NCBI GenBank assembly: GCA_039621445.1
Contig: CP154956.1
Coordinates: forward strand, 50,083,302-50,147,301
Origin: Euglena gracilis
Taxonomy: Eukaryota > Euglenida > Euglenophyceae > Euglenales
Reading direction: 5' to 3'
Length of the DNA: 64,000 nt
Each line of letters opens with the position of its first letter. Within the stretch, counting starts at the first letter, position 1. Position numbers and translations under genes: made by a program. Below are positions 45,027 to 55,439 of this stretch, piece after piece. Under the pieces are notes generated by a model. It ran no database searches and was not told where the DNA came from. It saw only the letters and a program-made list of their open reading frames with translations.

Positions 45027-45576
45027 CCAAAGGCAGGTATGCAGCCGCACACCTGCATACATTGTTGAGCATCTGCAAGTGCATGCTCGGGGCGCGCATG
45101 TTCGGGCTCGGCCCTCTTTGGCTGGTGCAGTTGCACCTCAGCCTGCTGTCGGTGCAGTGGCGCAGCTGTCGTCAACACCACCACCACCGTCACCAATGGA
45201 TGGAGGTGCGGCTGCACCACCATCCCCGGCACCACCATCTCCAACACCACCATCACCAGTTGCAGTTTCACCTCAGCCTGCTGTCGGTGCAGTGGCGCCG
45301 CTGTCGTCAACACCACCACCGTCACCAATGGATGGAGGTGCGGCTGCACCGCCATCCCCGGCACCACCATCTCCAACACCACCATCACCAGTCCTGGGCG
45401 GTACAGAAGTCACCATCACCAATCCTGTGGATGGTACAGAAGATTCTGCAGTTGCAGAACTGCCTGCGGCACCGGCCCTCCCAGCTGCACGTTCTACGCG
45501 CCGTCGGCCTGGATCTGCCCCAAATGGGGATGGTTTTTGTGATGGACTGCATGAAAGGCAGAATGAAACAACCTGA
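45027..45576 (+). CDS. Pro-rich exon of the transposase gene
   Basis: The open frame reads APQPAVGAVA then STPPPPSPMDGGAAAPPSP twice, because of an imperfect tandem repeat of about 134 bp (45,137 and 45,271). It then reads VLGGTEVTITNPVDGTED and TRRRPGSAPNGDGF and stops at TGA. No ATG is in frame, so it is likely internal and joined by splicing to the next part. It is a low-complexity linker; its role is not predicted. Confidence 0.4.
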
Positions 45577-45735
45577 ACTCAAATATTTTTGTGCAAAACA
45601 CCTGCCCACTTGCACGCCTGTGGCAACGAACATTTGGTACCCTCCCCTCCCCCTGACAGATATTTCAATTGTGTGTTGTAAGTTTACAGCTGAACACCCA
45701 CGTACCGTGTCCCTGCATTGTTGCCATTCACCAAC

Positions 45736-45989
45736 GGGGGGTCGGCACACCCCCCCCCCCCCCCCCCCTCACCGCCCCCCTCGCCACGCCATTTTCCCCC
45801 CCCCCTCCCCCCCCTTTTCAGACCCCCTCGCCACGCCATGTCAGCCGCGCCAAAGAAATTTTTCTTGGGAAACCCCCGCGCACCCCTCCCCCCCCCCATC
45901 CGGGACCCCCTCGCCACGCCAAAAAACGCCAAAAACCCCCCCTCCCCCCCCCCCTAGCCGGACCCCTCGCCACGGCGTGCCGACCCCCC
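45736..45989. mobile_element. 254-bp G/C-tract TIR element inside the transposase gene
   Basis: 16-bp ends GGGGGGTCGGCACACC and GGCGTGCCGACCCCCC (one mismatch) with AAC on both sides (45,733-45,735 and 45,990-45,992) as a 3-bp duplication. Repeated CCTCGCCACGCCA words link it to 31,248-31,588. Joining the flanks gives the open reading PFTNPSVNAHILGCSRWD. Confidence 0.8.
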
Positions 45990-46009
45990 AACCCCAGCGT
46001 CAACGCGCA

Positions 46010-46642
46010 TATTCTGGGTTGCTCCAGATGGGACGCCAGCGACGTTAGATGGTTCATTGGCCAGATGTGGTACACATGCCAGCCCCTGCATCTGGAGGCG
46101 CAATGGCGCTTTCCCTGGTCGGCTGCTGACACTGAACGGTCCCATCCCAGTGTCCATCCAGCGATACGAATGTGCTGCACGTCACGGAAACACACGCGTT
46201 CCATTTCATCACGAATGCTTTGAGCCGGCCGCACAGGGGTGGTTTGTTTTGGTTCTGCGTCCCGGATGTTTGTATGCCTGGTGCCGGGGGGGGGCACTCC
46301 AGCGAATGTCCAGTCCCGCTGACCCCACTTTTTGCAACCACTCCTGCTGACATTCGTGCAGCACCGGGAACCGTGCCCTCAGTGCCCTGTGTTCATGTCG
46401 GCGGTTATTACGTGTCACCTGACTTCCTGAGTTTCATCTGGAAGATGTTCGTTGGCACGAATGTGGCCCCCATTGATATGGGCAGGACTGTCAGTTTCTT
46501 ATGGCATGGGACATTGGAGCGGAGGGGTGTGCGGGGTAACCCAACCACTTTCCAGCGCCGCTTATCGAGGGAACTTGAACTGCATGGCAGCATCCTGCCA
46601 AGTGCACGTATCTACCGGCAATGGGCGTACAAGATGTGGCAA
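46010..46642 (+). CDS. Transposase gene, N-terminal domain exon(s)
   Basis: The frame reads SRWDASDVRWFIGQMWYTC. In a second frame there is a Cys/His segment, RYECAARHGNTRVPFHHECF. The last part (46,172-46,642) reads VHVGGYYVSPDFLSFIWKMF, TFQRRLSREL and YRQWAYKMWQ, ending at a phase-0 donor (46,643). The frame change near 46,170 means either a short intron or a frameshift. The W-rich start, Cys/His patch and helical exit toward the DDE core match the layout of a MULE-like transposase group with a Cys-rich N-terminal domain; naming the exact family is not possible by eye. Confidence 0.45.
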
Positions 46643-46761
46643 GTGCAACAACACTGGGGACAGAGATTTTTTCCCTTTGTCTCTTGCCATTGTCTGTCCC
46701 TCCCTGTTTGTCTGTTTGTTTCTGCTTGTCAAAAATAAAAACTTCTGCTTTCGATTTGAAG

Positions 46762-47520
46762 GACCTCGAACCCGAGGTCCTGGCCCTTGAGGGGCAGTAC
46801 CTGAAGTTCGACTACACGTATCGGGCAGTTGGCAACATTTGGGTTGCTCGGCGACCCCCAGCAACTGGTGACGTGCAGCAAAACAGCTCTGAATCTGCGG
46901 CAGACCAGCAGCAAACCAGCTCGGAGAACAACAAACCAGAGGTGGTGGAGCTGTCGTATGTACTCGGCACGGTATTTGGCACCACTGGGGTGGTGCTTTC
47001 CACGTTGGTCTGTGCTACAGAAAAGATGGAAAACATGGACGCCGTATTTCGCAGCTGCTTCAGGAAAACCGCCGTCACGCCAAAACAAATCTGTGTCGAC
47101 GACTGGGAGAAGTGGCACAGTCACCTGGAAAGCCTTTTGGTGGAAATCTTTGGTCCACAGCCTGGCCTCTTTTTCCCCGATGCTTAGTTTCGGTTGCGGT
47201 GCATGCCTGCGTATGTCTCTTTTCACCAATGCCCAGTTTTGGTTAGTTTCGGCCTGGGTATGTCCCCAGTTTTGTGGTGTTAGGTTCTGGACATAGAGGC
47301 AAGGGCACAGCATGGCTGTGCCATTACACAAGATTTTAGACATTGGAAGGAGTTGCTGCTGGCACCGATGGACAATCGGCACCCGCAGTACATTTCTGTG
47401 AAAGCGGAGGTGGAAAAACTGCGAAAGCGGATGGACTGGAAACCGGATCAAGACGGCGCGATTACGTCCGCTGAAGACCTCCGTGACGCGGTTCAAAACA
47501 TCATGAACACGTTGGTGACG
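46762..47520 (+). CDS. Transposase gene, DDE core exons
   Basis: After a 119-bp phase-0 intron (46,643-46,761) the exon reads LEGQYLKFDYTYRAVGNIWV (first Asp), QQTSSENNKPEVVELSYV, GTVFGTTGVVLSTLVC, FRKTAVTPKQICVDDWEKW (second Asp) and HLESLL. A probable intron (47,140-47,283, phase 0) leads to VLDIEARAQHG, WKELLLAPMDNRHPQY, VEKLRKRMDWK and EDLRDAVQNIMNT. The sequence D-x-T-Y, then a V-x-STLV strand, then P-x-x-I-x-V-D, then LD-x-x-H/R is typical of MULE-type RNase-H-fold transposases. A partial inverted copy is at 27,255-27,399. The stretch from 47,520 to 47,940 has competing frames and no clear exon. Confidence 0.6.
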
Positions 47521-47944
47521 GTGGACCTGGTCGTGCGATGTTGCTGCGTGCAGGTGCACTTGAGCAACACCTCACGTTCGACGTATGTGCGTCTCTTGGG
47601 AATGCACTCGGTGGTGGTTTTTTTCGACGTGGACATGAAAGCACTATCCACATCCCGCGGAAACGAGGGTTTGTTCAACGATCGTGTTATAAGCGTGTGG
47701 GAGAACAAACTCGGTGCAGGGGCGTGTGGCTATCCGACTCGATTCTTTGATTTTGCATTTGCCTATCCGACTCGATTCTTTTCCCGTGGTTGCTGATGCC
47801 TGTACACGTGAAAAAATTTATTTTAGCATATCTGCGGTGCAAGGGTTGTTGGCTTCCTATGCGATTTCTTTCCCTGTCGCCTGTGCGAGGAAAATTTTTA
47901 TTTGCAGCCCCAGCCTCTGATGCCGGCAACCTCTGGCATATTAT

Positions 47945-49560
47945 GAGGCCCTTGTGCGGGTACGCGATTGTCCACCTTCGGCTTCCCCGGGCACAAACGT
48001 GGCCGAATCGTTCCACAGTCGGCTGCGTGCCGACCCGGAACTGGCTGGTCGCAAAAATTTCAACACTGCGCTCCAGCGCATCGACATGGTGCTGCGCAAG
48101 TACAACTTCGCCTTGGTGAACGCGCGGTATGCAGATGCAAACCGCCCAGACCACGAGGAACACGGTGAGGAGACCTTGGCTCAGCATCGGCGGCGCATAC
48201 GTCACGTGGACGGTGGGATGGGTCTGGCCAATGCGCACCTGCTGACTTTTGGACTGACTGCACAGCAAGGCGGTGCAGAATTCGCCACCCTTTTCTATGG
48301 CATGCAGCGGGCAGATTACCACGGCACGACACTGGAGGAGCTCCAGTCCAAAACAGGGGGTTTTTGCGGGGGGGGGGGGGCTGTATGCGTTTGAACCCCC
48401 TCCCCCCACCCTTGCTTGGACAATGGACAATGGACAATCCCCTGATGGAGAGGTTTTGAAATCAGGATATCACAAAAAACGCCGCTGTTTCGCGAGGAAA
48501 AGCGGTGTATCAAGAAGGCGTTGCTGGACCTGGCGCACGACGGTGCTGCCGCTGTGGGTCGCTACAAATACATTGGTAACTGGCTGGCTCGGGTGGTACT
48601 GCGGGGCACACGCTCTCCCAACAGTGTCGCCAAATACCTCAGGGGGCTGATAAAGAAAATGCACGCTAAGGCAGTGGATGCACGGCAGACCGTTCATCCA
48701 TGCCCAGAGAACCTTGTTCTCACACAGCCGGACACTGCCGATGACAGTGACCCGGAGGGAGAGTCTGCTGCACTGTTCCCTGTGGGGGTTGCATGCGGTG
48801 TTGGGGGGGGGGCTGTTCCCCGTGGACGCGATTCATTCCACAGTGCAGCATTCTCATCCGCCCCCCCACTTTGATTCAGATTTTTGTCATGTCTTTGCGC
48901 GAGTTGACTCAATTGAATCCTCAATACATATGGCCCACACGACCAAGAAGAAGACTTACCGACTGTCCACCAATTGCAGACACCCCAATTGTTTTCACTC
49001 CGCCTGAGCCACCGGCACAAAAAAGTTGCCGCGGGAACCGTGCCCCTCGGGCACCGCGGAAACCCAGGGCACCCAGGAGTACCAGAAAGAGAAAACTGGC
49101 TCAGGTATTTCAAACTCTTTACACCAGCTTTTGGTTATTCTTTACTCACAGATGGCGGCACAGAAAACTGACAATGTGGACTCGGAGGAGTACCACTCTA
49201 GTCCGGATTTGTTGCACTTGTACGCAGGTGCGAACAAGTCGGGGGGGGGGGGCTGTTGGTCTCTTCACAGATACTGAAGACGACTGCATCGACCAAACTG
49301 ACATCAACTTTCAGCAAACCGAACCACCAGCAATTCAGTCTGCAGTCGAGCGGGAACAAACAGGTTGGCAACGTCGCCTGCCCGGGATTTGGTTTTTCTT
49401 TTTTCGGCAGATGAAGCAACTCGCGACTCACCGGAGGATGCTGCCCTGTTGTCCTCATCCGAGGACAGCTTGTGGTCACAGTGTGACCTTCCCGCCTGGA
49501 CGCCACGCTCTGCGATGGTCCCAAATACTGAAAACTGCATTATCTCCTGGGTTTTCCGGT
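47945..49560 (+). CDS. Transposase gene, C-terminal exons
   Basis: The first exon reads GTNVAESFHSRLR (the G-T-N-x-x-E-S-x-H signature with the probable catalytic Glu), NFNTALQRIDMVLRKYNFAL and TLAQHRRRI to about 48,359. The next (about 48,466-48,781) reads REEKRCIKKALLDL and VLRGTRSPNSVAKYLRGLIK. Then 48,880-49,104 carries LRELTQLNPQYIW and a basic RAPRKPRAPRSTRKRK segment, AT-hook-like. Introns 49,105-49,151 (47 bp), 49,228-49,270 (43 bp) and 49,364-49,410 (47 bp) keep one frame into an acidic tail (VDSEEYHSS, TEDDCIDQTD, DSPEDAALLSSSED). The last three introns are well supported by phase; the earlier junctions are not. The stop is uncertain because the frame runs into the transposon end. 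Confidence 0.6.
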
Positions 49561-50009
49561 TGTTGAAAGCCAGCTTCTTTACGGAGGGTGCGCGATTCCG
49601 CCACCCTTGCCTTGCACACACAAGGGGATTCGGGGGGGGTCAGGGGGGGGGGCGGCAGTCGAGTCGTTTTTCTTCATATTTCAATGAAAGAATTTTGGAG
49701 GGGGGGGCTTCTGGTGGGTGCGCAATCTGGCCATTGTTGCCTTTTTTCCCAGCAGTTTGTGCAACCAGGAGATATGGCTGCTGTGCTCTGCTCTGTTCCC
49801 CTGCGCCCACACGCTGCCGTGTCGCTCGTGACCAAAACCTTTGGCACTTGCACCCTTCGCCGATCTCATTTCCACCCTTGTATTTGCGCTGCATGCACAC
49901 ACACACTGCATGCACGATGCAGGATTCAGTGGTCGATTCTCTGGCCGATTCTCTGTTCAGCAGGAGGGGTTTTTGTTATTGGACGGCGGGGGGGTGCAGG
50001 GGGGGGCGT

Positions 50010-50590
50010 TAGGACTGTTTTGTTCACGGTGCGCGTGGCATTACATGCGCGCCTGGCCCTGGGTCGGTTACCCCCCGGAGGGGATTTTGTTATTGGAGGG
50101 CGGGGGGGGTGCGGGGGGGGGCGGCAGCCCCCCCCCGCTAGACGACCAAGGGCGCCGAAGGCGCCTTAGGACGGTTTTGTTTTCGGTGCGCGTGGCATTA
50201 CATGCGTGCCTGGCCCTGGGTCGGTTACCCCCCGGAGGGGTGTTTGTTATTGGTGGGCGGGGGGGGGGGTGCGGGGGGGGGCGGCAGCCCCCCCCCGCTA
50301 GACGACCAAGGGCGCCGAAGGCGCCTTAGGACGGTTTTGTTTTCGGTGCGCGTGGCATTACATGCGTGCCTGGCCCTGGGTCGGTTACCCCCCGGAGGGG
50401 ATTTTGTTATTGGAGGGCGGGGGGGGGTGCGGGGGGGGGCGGCAGCCCCCCCCCGCTAGACGACCAAGGGCGCCGAAGGCGCCTTAGGACGGTTTTGTTT
50501 TCGGTGCGCGTGGCATTACATGCGTGCCTGGCCCTGGGTCGGTTACCCCCCGGAGGGGATTTTGTTATTGGAGGGCGGGGGGGGGGGCCT
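50010..50590 (+). repeat. 159-bp tandem repeat, about 3.6 copies
   Basis: Units share GGTGCGCGTGGCATTACATG, GGTCGGTTACCCCCCGGAGG, a G-tract/GGCGGCAG/C-tract junction and GGCGCCGAAGGCGCC. Boundaries fall near 50,169, 50,328 and 50,487. Gly-rich frames are artefacts. Confidence 0.9.
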
Positions 50591-50619
50591 TGGACGTTCA
50601 AAAAGAACAGGTTACCCAA

Positions 50620-50912
50620 TTTTTTTTGGCAAATGGACCCCCAAACGGGGGTTTCTGAAGGCATTTATGTGGGTTTCCAGTCATTTTCCTTCATATTTGA
50701 ATGAAAAAATTTTCCAGGGGGGGGGGCTTAAAAATTTTTTCAGAGGGGGGGGGGGGACTTAAAATTGGTGGTCGGGCCGACTAGTCGGCCCGACCACCAA
50801 TGGTCGGTAGGCCATCACCAACAGTCGGTACCGACTAGTCGCTACCGACTAGTCGGTACCGACCACCAAAAAGTCCATCACCAATTTCCCGCAATGAGCC
50901 ATTTTGAGGGAC
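50620..50912 (-). repeat. Inverted copy of the 44,226-44,515 repeat
   Basis: GGTTTCTGAAGGCATTTATG and AAGTCCATCACCAATTTCCC mirror the other copy. The palindromic centre (50,765-50,872) contains GGTCGGGCCGACTAGTCGGC and TCGGTACCGACTAGTCG in a different order. Confidence 0.7.
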
Positions 50913-51514
50913 AATTCCCTTTTGTTGCTGTTATTTTGGAGCCCCAAAATAACCGAATCCCTTGGGTTCCCAATTCATTTTGGGTCAAGGCCATTTTGTT
51001 GCTGAATTGCTGGAGGGCCCAAAACAACCAAATCCCTTGTGTTACCAAGTCGTGTTGAGTCTGTTTTGATTATTTTTGACCCCCAAAAAAAACTTGCAAT
51101 TTTTCAGGAAATTTTTTTCTTGGGAATGCCAGACACAGTGGGGGGAGGGGGGTTGAGGGGGGGGGGCGAGCGGCTGCGGGTGGCCGCACAGGGGCCGCGG
51201 GGGGGGGGGGGGGGCTCCCAGACCATACCCTGGCGAAGTCGGACACACTCACCTCAGAGTTGGTGCCAGGGTGAACCAGCCCTTACATTTGACAGGGCTG
51301 GGCCAAGAGTGTGACGCCCAAACCTTTTATTCCTCACACGTCTCCTCATATGCCCCCCCCCTCGCGCGACACAATGCGTGAGACGACAAGTTCACCCGAT
51401 GTTGTATAATATTTTATGACCCCCCAACATGGTCAGCTATTTGTCCGGTGAACCTCCCCGGCCCACATCACTTCAATCCCCTCAGTCTCTTGGCTGCTTT
51501 TCAAAATGGGGGTG
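50913..51514. other. No gene seen; tract and ACACAAGGG-type fragments
   Basis: 50,915-51,050 contains reverse-oriented relatives of the 41.7-kb AAATCCCTTGTGTTACC words. 51,135-51,220 is G/C tracts. Confidence 0.4.
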
Positions 51515-52890
51515 CTCCCCCCGTGACCCCCCCCGTTACCCCCCCCCCCCCCGTGACCCGCCCGTGACCCGAGAATTGAGCCTTCAATTTTCATACAATG
51601 CATCAACCTTCATCACTTCAGCCTTTCTTTTCATTCATCATTTCAGCTTCTTTTTGATGTCTAGGTGGCGTTTTTGGTTGCTTTTCATCAATTTTCTAGT
51701 TCAAACCATTGAAAGTTCGCCTTGACATGGTCTAAAAATTGGAAAGAAATGCCAAGATTTAGGTGAAATTTTTTTCGACCCAAACAATGGCGCTTCTTTG
51801 CCATATTAATTTGGCCCAAAACATTGGCAAAAGGGGAGATTGCGCAAGTAGGAAAGAATTTCATGGCAAAAAGGGGGAAGGGGAAACATGAAATTTTTGT
51901 GGAAGACCCCCCCCAAAAAAAGAAAATAATTGTCCTCACCCCACCTTCCATTTAAACAACCAAACCCCTTTTTGGCACCCAACGTCCAACGCACCTCCAC
52001 ACCCAAAAATGGCCAAAAATCTTGTCCCCTAAAAAAAAGGCCAAAAATTGGTGCATTTCTGCAACCAAAACATAATTTTTTGGCTACTTTTTTTTTTCAA
52101 AGCTGGCAATCAAAAAAGAGGGTTTTTTTGTTTTTTTTGTGTTTTTTTAAAAAAAATTCAACGAGGTTTGGGATTTTTTTTTTGGGAAAAAACACAGTCT
52201 CACCTCAGTGATGGTGAAGACGAGTGGCTGTTGCGCCTTGTTTCCGCTTCATCCAAAACCAATTCACCATCAGACTGAGTGGTCTTCAAAAGTGGGAGTT
52301 CTTCATTTGCTTTGCCTCTTGTTTCTCGTCGGCCGGCGATGAAGGAACTTCAGTTGCAAAAACCCATGCTGAGAGGTGGGGGGCAAACAATGTTTTTTCA
52401 AAGAAAAATCCATTTTTTTAAAAAAAACGTTTTTATGTTTTTTTTTCCAAAAAAATACGTTTTTTTTATAACAAAAACACGTTTTTTTTGCCAGCTTTGC
52501 TTTTTTCCCCCCTTCAAAAATAGCCATTTTGGGCCATTTTTCCAGAAATGGGCCAAATATGCATCCCAAAAAATGTAACGGTCAAGAAAATCCTGACAAA
52601 ACTCCTTTTCCAAAAAAATGAAAAAATGACCAATTTTGACATGAAAATCACCCAAAAATGACCACTTTCAAACCAAAGGGATTTTTTTGTTCAAAAATGG
52701 CCCCAAAATGGCCAAAAATGATCACTTTTTGGACCCCAAAATCACCGATTTTAGGATGCGTGCCGCCCTTCTCGTGATGGGATGCAACAACATGGATGCT
52801 ACCTCCCGACCACCTCCAAAGTGGCATACTTCCCCCGTGACCCCCCCCGTGACCCCCCCCGTGACCCCCCCGTGACCCGCACCACCCCCA
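51515..52890 (-). repeat. Contiguous copy of the element split at 33.5-39.3 kb
   Basis: In reverse it runs without interruption through the three blocks found at 33,480-33,709, 36,250-37,162 and 39,079-39,290. Its junction words CCTTTGGTTTGAAAGTGG and CCATGTCAAGGCGAAC are the empty sites for element A and the AAG-duplicating element. It has its own nested insertion at about 52,080-52,505 bounded by AAAGCTGGCAA and TTGCCAGCTTTG. Confidence 0.8.
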
Positions 52891-53036
52891 ATACGTAACC
52901 ACACCCTGGCTTATTATAAGGGGTGAAATGCACCAACCCCTGTAACGCCATCACCCCCGAGACGGCTCTCAGAAACCAGCGACCCCCCCCCCGGCCTTTA
53001 TCCCGCCAGCACGCCCCCTCGTGGTTGTGCTGCGAC
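52891..53036. other. Spacer before satellite
   Basis: Short unclassified sequence leading into the 36-bp array. Confidence 0.5.
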
Positions 53037-53640
53037 CTGGCGTTGTTCCCTCGGTCCACCGCGGCCGTCGACCTGGCGTTGTTCCCTCGGTCCACCGCGG
53101 CCGTCGACCTGGCGTTGTTCCCTCGGTCCACCGCGGCCGTCGACCTGGCGTTGTTCCCTCGGTCCACCGCGGCCGTCGACTTGGCGTTGTTCCCTCGGTC
53201 CACTGCGGCCGTCGACCTGGCGTTGTTCCCTCGGTCCACCGCGGCCGTCGACCTGGCGTTGTTCCCTCGGTCCACCGCGGCCGTCGACCTGGCGTTGTTC
53301 CCTCGGTCCACCGCGGCCGTCGACCTGGCGTTGTTCCCTCGGTCCACCGCGGCCGTCGACCTGGCGTTGTTCCCTCGGTCCACCGCGGCCGTCGACCTGG
53401 CGTTGTTCCCTCGGTCCACCGCGGCCGTCGACCTGGCGTTGTTCCCTCGGTCCACCGCGGCCGTCGACCTGGCGTTGTTCCCTCGGTCCACCGCGGCCGT
53501 CGACCTGGCGTTGTTCCCTCGGTCCACCGCGGCCGTCGACCTGGCGTTGTTCCCTCGGTCCACCGCGGCCGTCGACCTGGCGTTGTTCCCTCGGTCCACC
53601 GCGGCCGTCGACCTGGCGTTGTTCATTCGGTCCACCATGG
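53037..53640 (+). repeat. 36-bp satellite, about 16-17 copies
   Basis: Unit CTGGCGTTGTTCCCTCGG plus TCCACCGCGGCCGTCGAC; nearly homogeneous, with rare TTGGCG and CACTGCGG variants. 36 is a multiple of 3, so four long frames stay open on both strands (ALFPRSTAAVDL in one); these are artefacts. About four units recur at 57,960-58,110. Confidence 0.95.
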
Positions 53641-54777
53641 CCGTCGACCTGCCTGACCGACCCGTCTCCCTCCCCCTTGGGCAAAACCACCCAGCCCCCA
53701 CCAGTGAGTTGGCCGCCGACCCCACCCCCTACCCGCCCCCACCCAGGAACCCTGCCCCGGCTCTGCCTCCACCTATTACCCTCCCCACCCACCCACCCAC
53801 CCACCACCCATGAACCCTGCTTTTCTAATTAATTGGGAAACTCCATCTCCCCGCTTCATTGGTTGGTTTCTTGTTGTTTCCGTGTGACCATCCTCACACA
53901 TATGACCATTTATTTGCATCCCTGGCCCGAACTTTACCTGTGAATGATATCCCATTTTCTCAGTCACATACACAGGTCAGCCAGTGTACACCAGTGGGGC
54001 ATTTTTGGTTCAATATGAGCCTCCAGATCCCTCAACTGAAACGCACTATACGGCGCACATCTACAAAGACTAATTCAGCCGGCGTTTTTTCCAGCCGGCT
54101 GGCTAGAATCCCCCTGGGGGGCGGCGCTGGCCAGAATGGACAAGGCCAGTGTGGACAGGGTGGAAACTGCACTGGGGAGGGGTCTTTCTCGCTTAAATTC
54201 AAAAAGAATTTACCCCGCAGCGGCCTAGTTTTTCTCGCTGCACCCTAGACAACACGCTTGTCCTGCCGTCTGGCAAAACCAGGGCCCCAGAGGGTAGCAT
54301 GCGCACCCCCCCCCTGATTCAAGGCACCGCCGGAAACTCACCAACACTCCCCGGTCACGCCTCCGCCCAAGTCGCCCCCTAAACCCGACCCCCCACTTAT
54401 AACCCCCCATCCTATAACCCCTCCTATTTATAACCCCCCCCCCTCGGGCCCAACCACTAAACCGTGATTTATCATCCCCCCGGAAGCCATGAGAAGGCAA
54501 AGAGACCGCCAAGGCTAAAACCACCCACTTATAGCCCCCCCCTCGGGGTCAACCACTAAACAGGATCCTATGACCCCCCGGGGGGTTACAGGTGAGGGGA
54601 GGGTTTATCTACCCCAGCTGGCAACCCCGGCCCTGCCCCCTACCTATCCCAGCCGGCAGCCCCGGCCCCGCCCCCAACCGACTCCAGCCGACACCCCCGA
54701 CCCGCCCCCTACCGACTCCAGCCGACATCCCCGACCCGCCCCCTATCTACCCCAGCCGGCAGCCCCGGCCCCGCTCC
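53590..54777 (+). repeat. 1.2-kb segmental duplication, copy 1
   Basis: Matches 58,070-59,321 almost base for base from the last satellite unit (GTTCATTCGGTCCACCATGG) to GGCCCCGCTCCC, except for the block 54,119-54,212, which is inverted and rearranged in the other copy. Confidence 0.9.
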
Positions 54778-54814
54778 CGGGGGGTAGATTTGGCCTGGGG
54801 GGGGGGGTTGTGGG

Positions 54815-55439
54815 CAGACCCTAGGGTCGCCAAAGGTCGCCATGGTCGCCAAAGGTCGTGGGCAGGTCGATGTCAAAAAATGCGCTCCACGGCAAATTAG
54901 CGCAACATACACACAAAAGGTGTTGCACACACAAGGGATTTTTTTTTTTTAGGGCCCTGGAACAGTTGCCTACGCCGCTACAATGCAAAAAAGACTGAGT
55001 AGGAAATACCCATAGCGACCTTTGGCGACCTTTGGCGACCGTGGGCAGACCCTAGGGTCTGCCCACAACCCCCCCCCCCCCCCAAGGCCAGATCTGGGAG
55101 CCCCCGCTCCCTACCAACTCCAGCCGGCAGCCCCGGGGGGTAGATCTGGCCTGGGGGGGTAGTGGGCCGACCCTGGGGTCGGCCCAATACGACCCTAGGG
55201 TCGCTAAAGTCGCTAAAGTCGCTAAGTTCGCTAGGGTCGCAGTGGGCCGACCCTAGGGTCGCCCATCCTAGGGTCGTGGGCCGACCCTAGGGTCGGCCCA
55301 CCCCACAACCCCGCCCCCCCCCCCCTATCAAAAAAATTCGAATTTTTTTTTGATGTTTTAGCCTTCAAATACAAAGAAAACAAAACTAAGAAAAATTAAT
55401 ATTGATTACTGATGCTAAAACACACCCCAAAATCACTAC
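54815..55439. repeat. Palindromic GACCCTAGGGTC repeats
   Basis: GGCCGACCCTAGGGTCGGCC, TCGCTAAAGTCGC and AAAGGTCGCC words in both orientations, with C/G tracts. A similar cluster is at 57,735-57,935, so the two copies of the duplication are both bordered by it. Confidence 0.8.

Larger units (their letters stand above)
44531..49804 (+). mobile_element. MULE-like DNA transposon, about 5.3 kb
   Basis: GCAGGTGAACACAGCAGAGC and the next 17 bp (44,531-44,567) match 49,768-49,804 in reverse at 34 of 37 positions. A second inner match, CCCTTGTGTGTGCAAAGCAAGG (44,594-44,615), pairs with 49,600-49,625. Between them lies one plus-strand multi-exon gene with transposase features. The exact termini and target duplication are not resolved; the inverted ends may extend further. 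Confidence 0.65.

Noticed and set aside
53037-53640. CRISPR-like array
   Set aside because: Units are contiguous 36-bp repeats with no unique spacers, in a eukaryotic repeat context.
52799-53813. Repetitive 210-308-aa frames (AVDRGNNARST, RRPGVVPSVH)
   Set aside because: 36-bp satellite, multiple of 3, open on both strands; no ends or domains typical of a protein.
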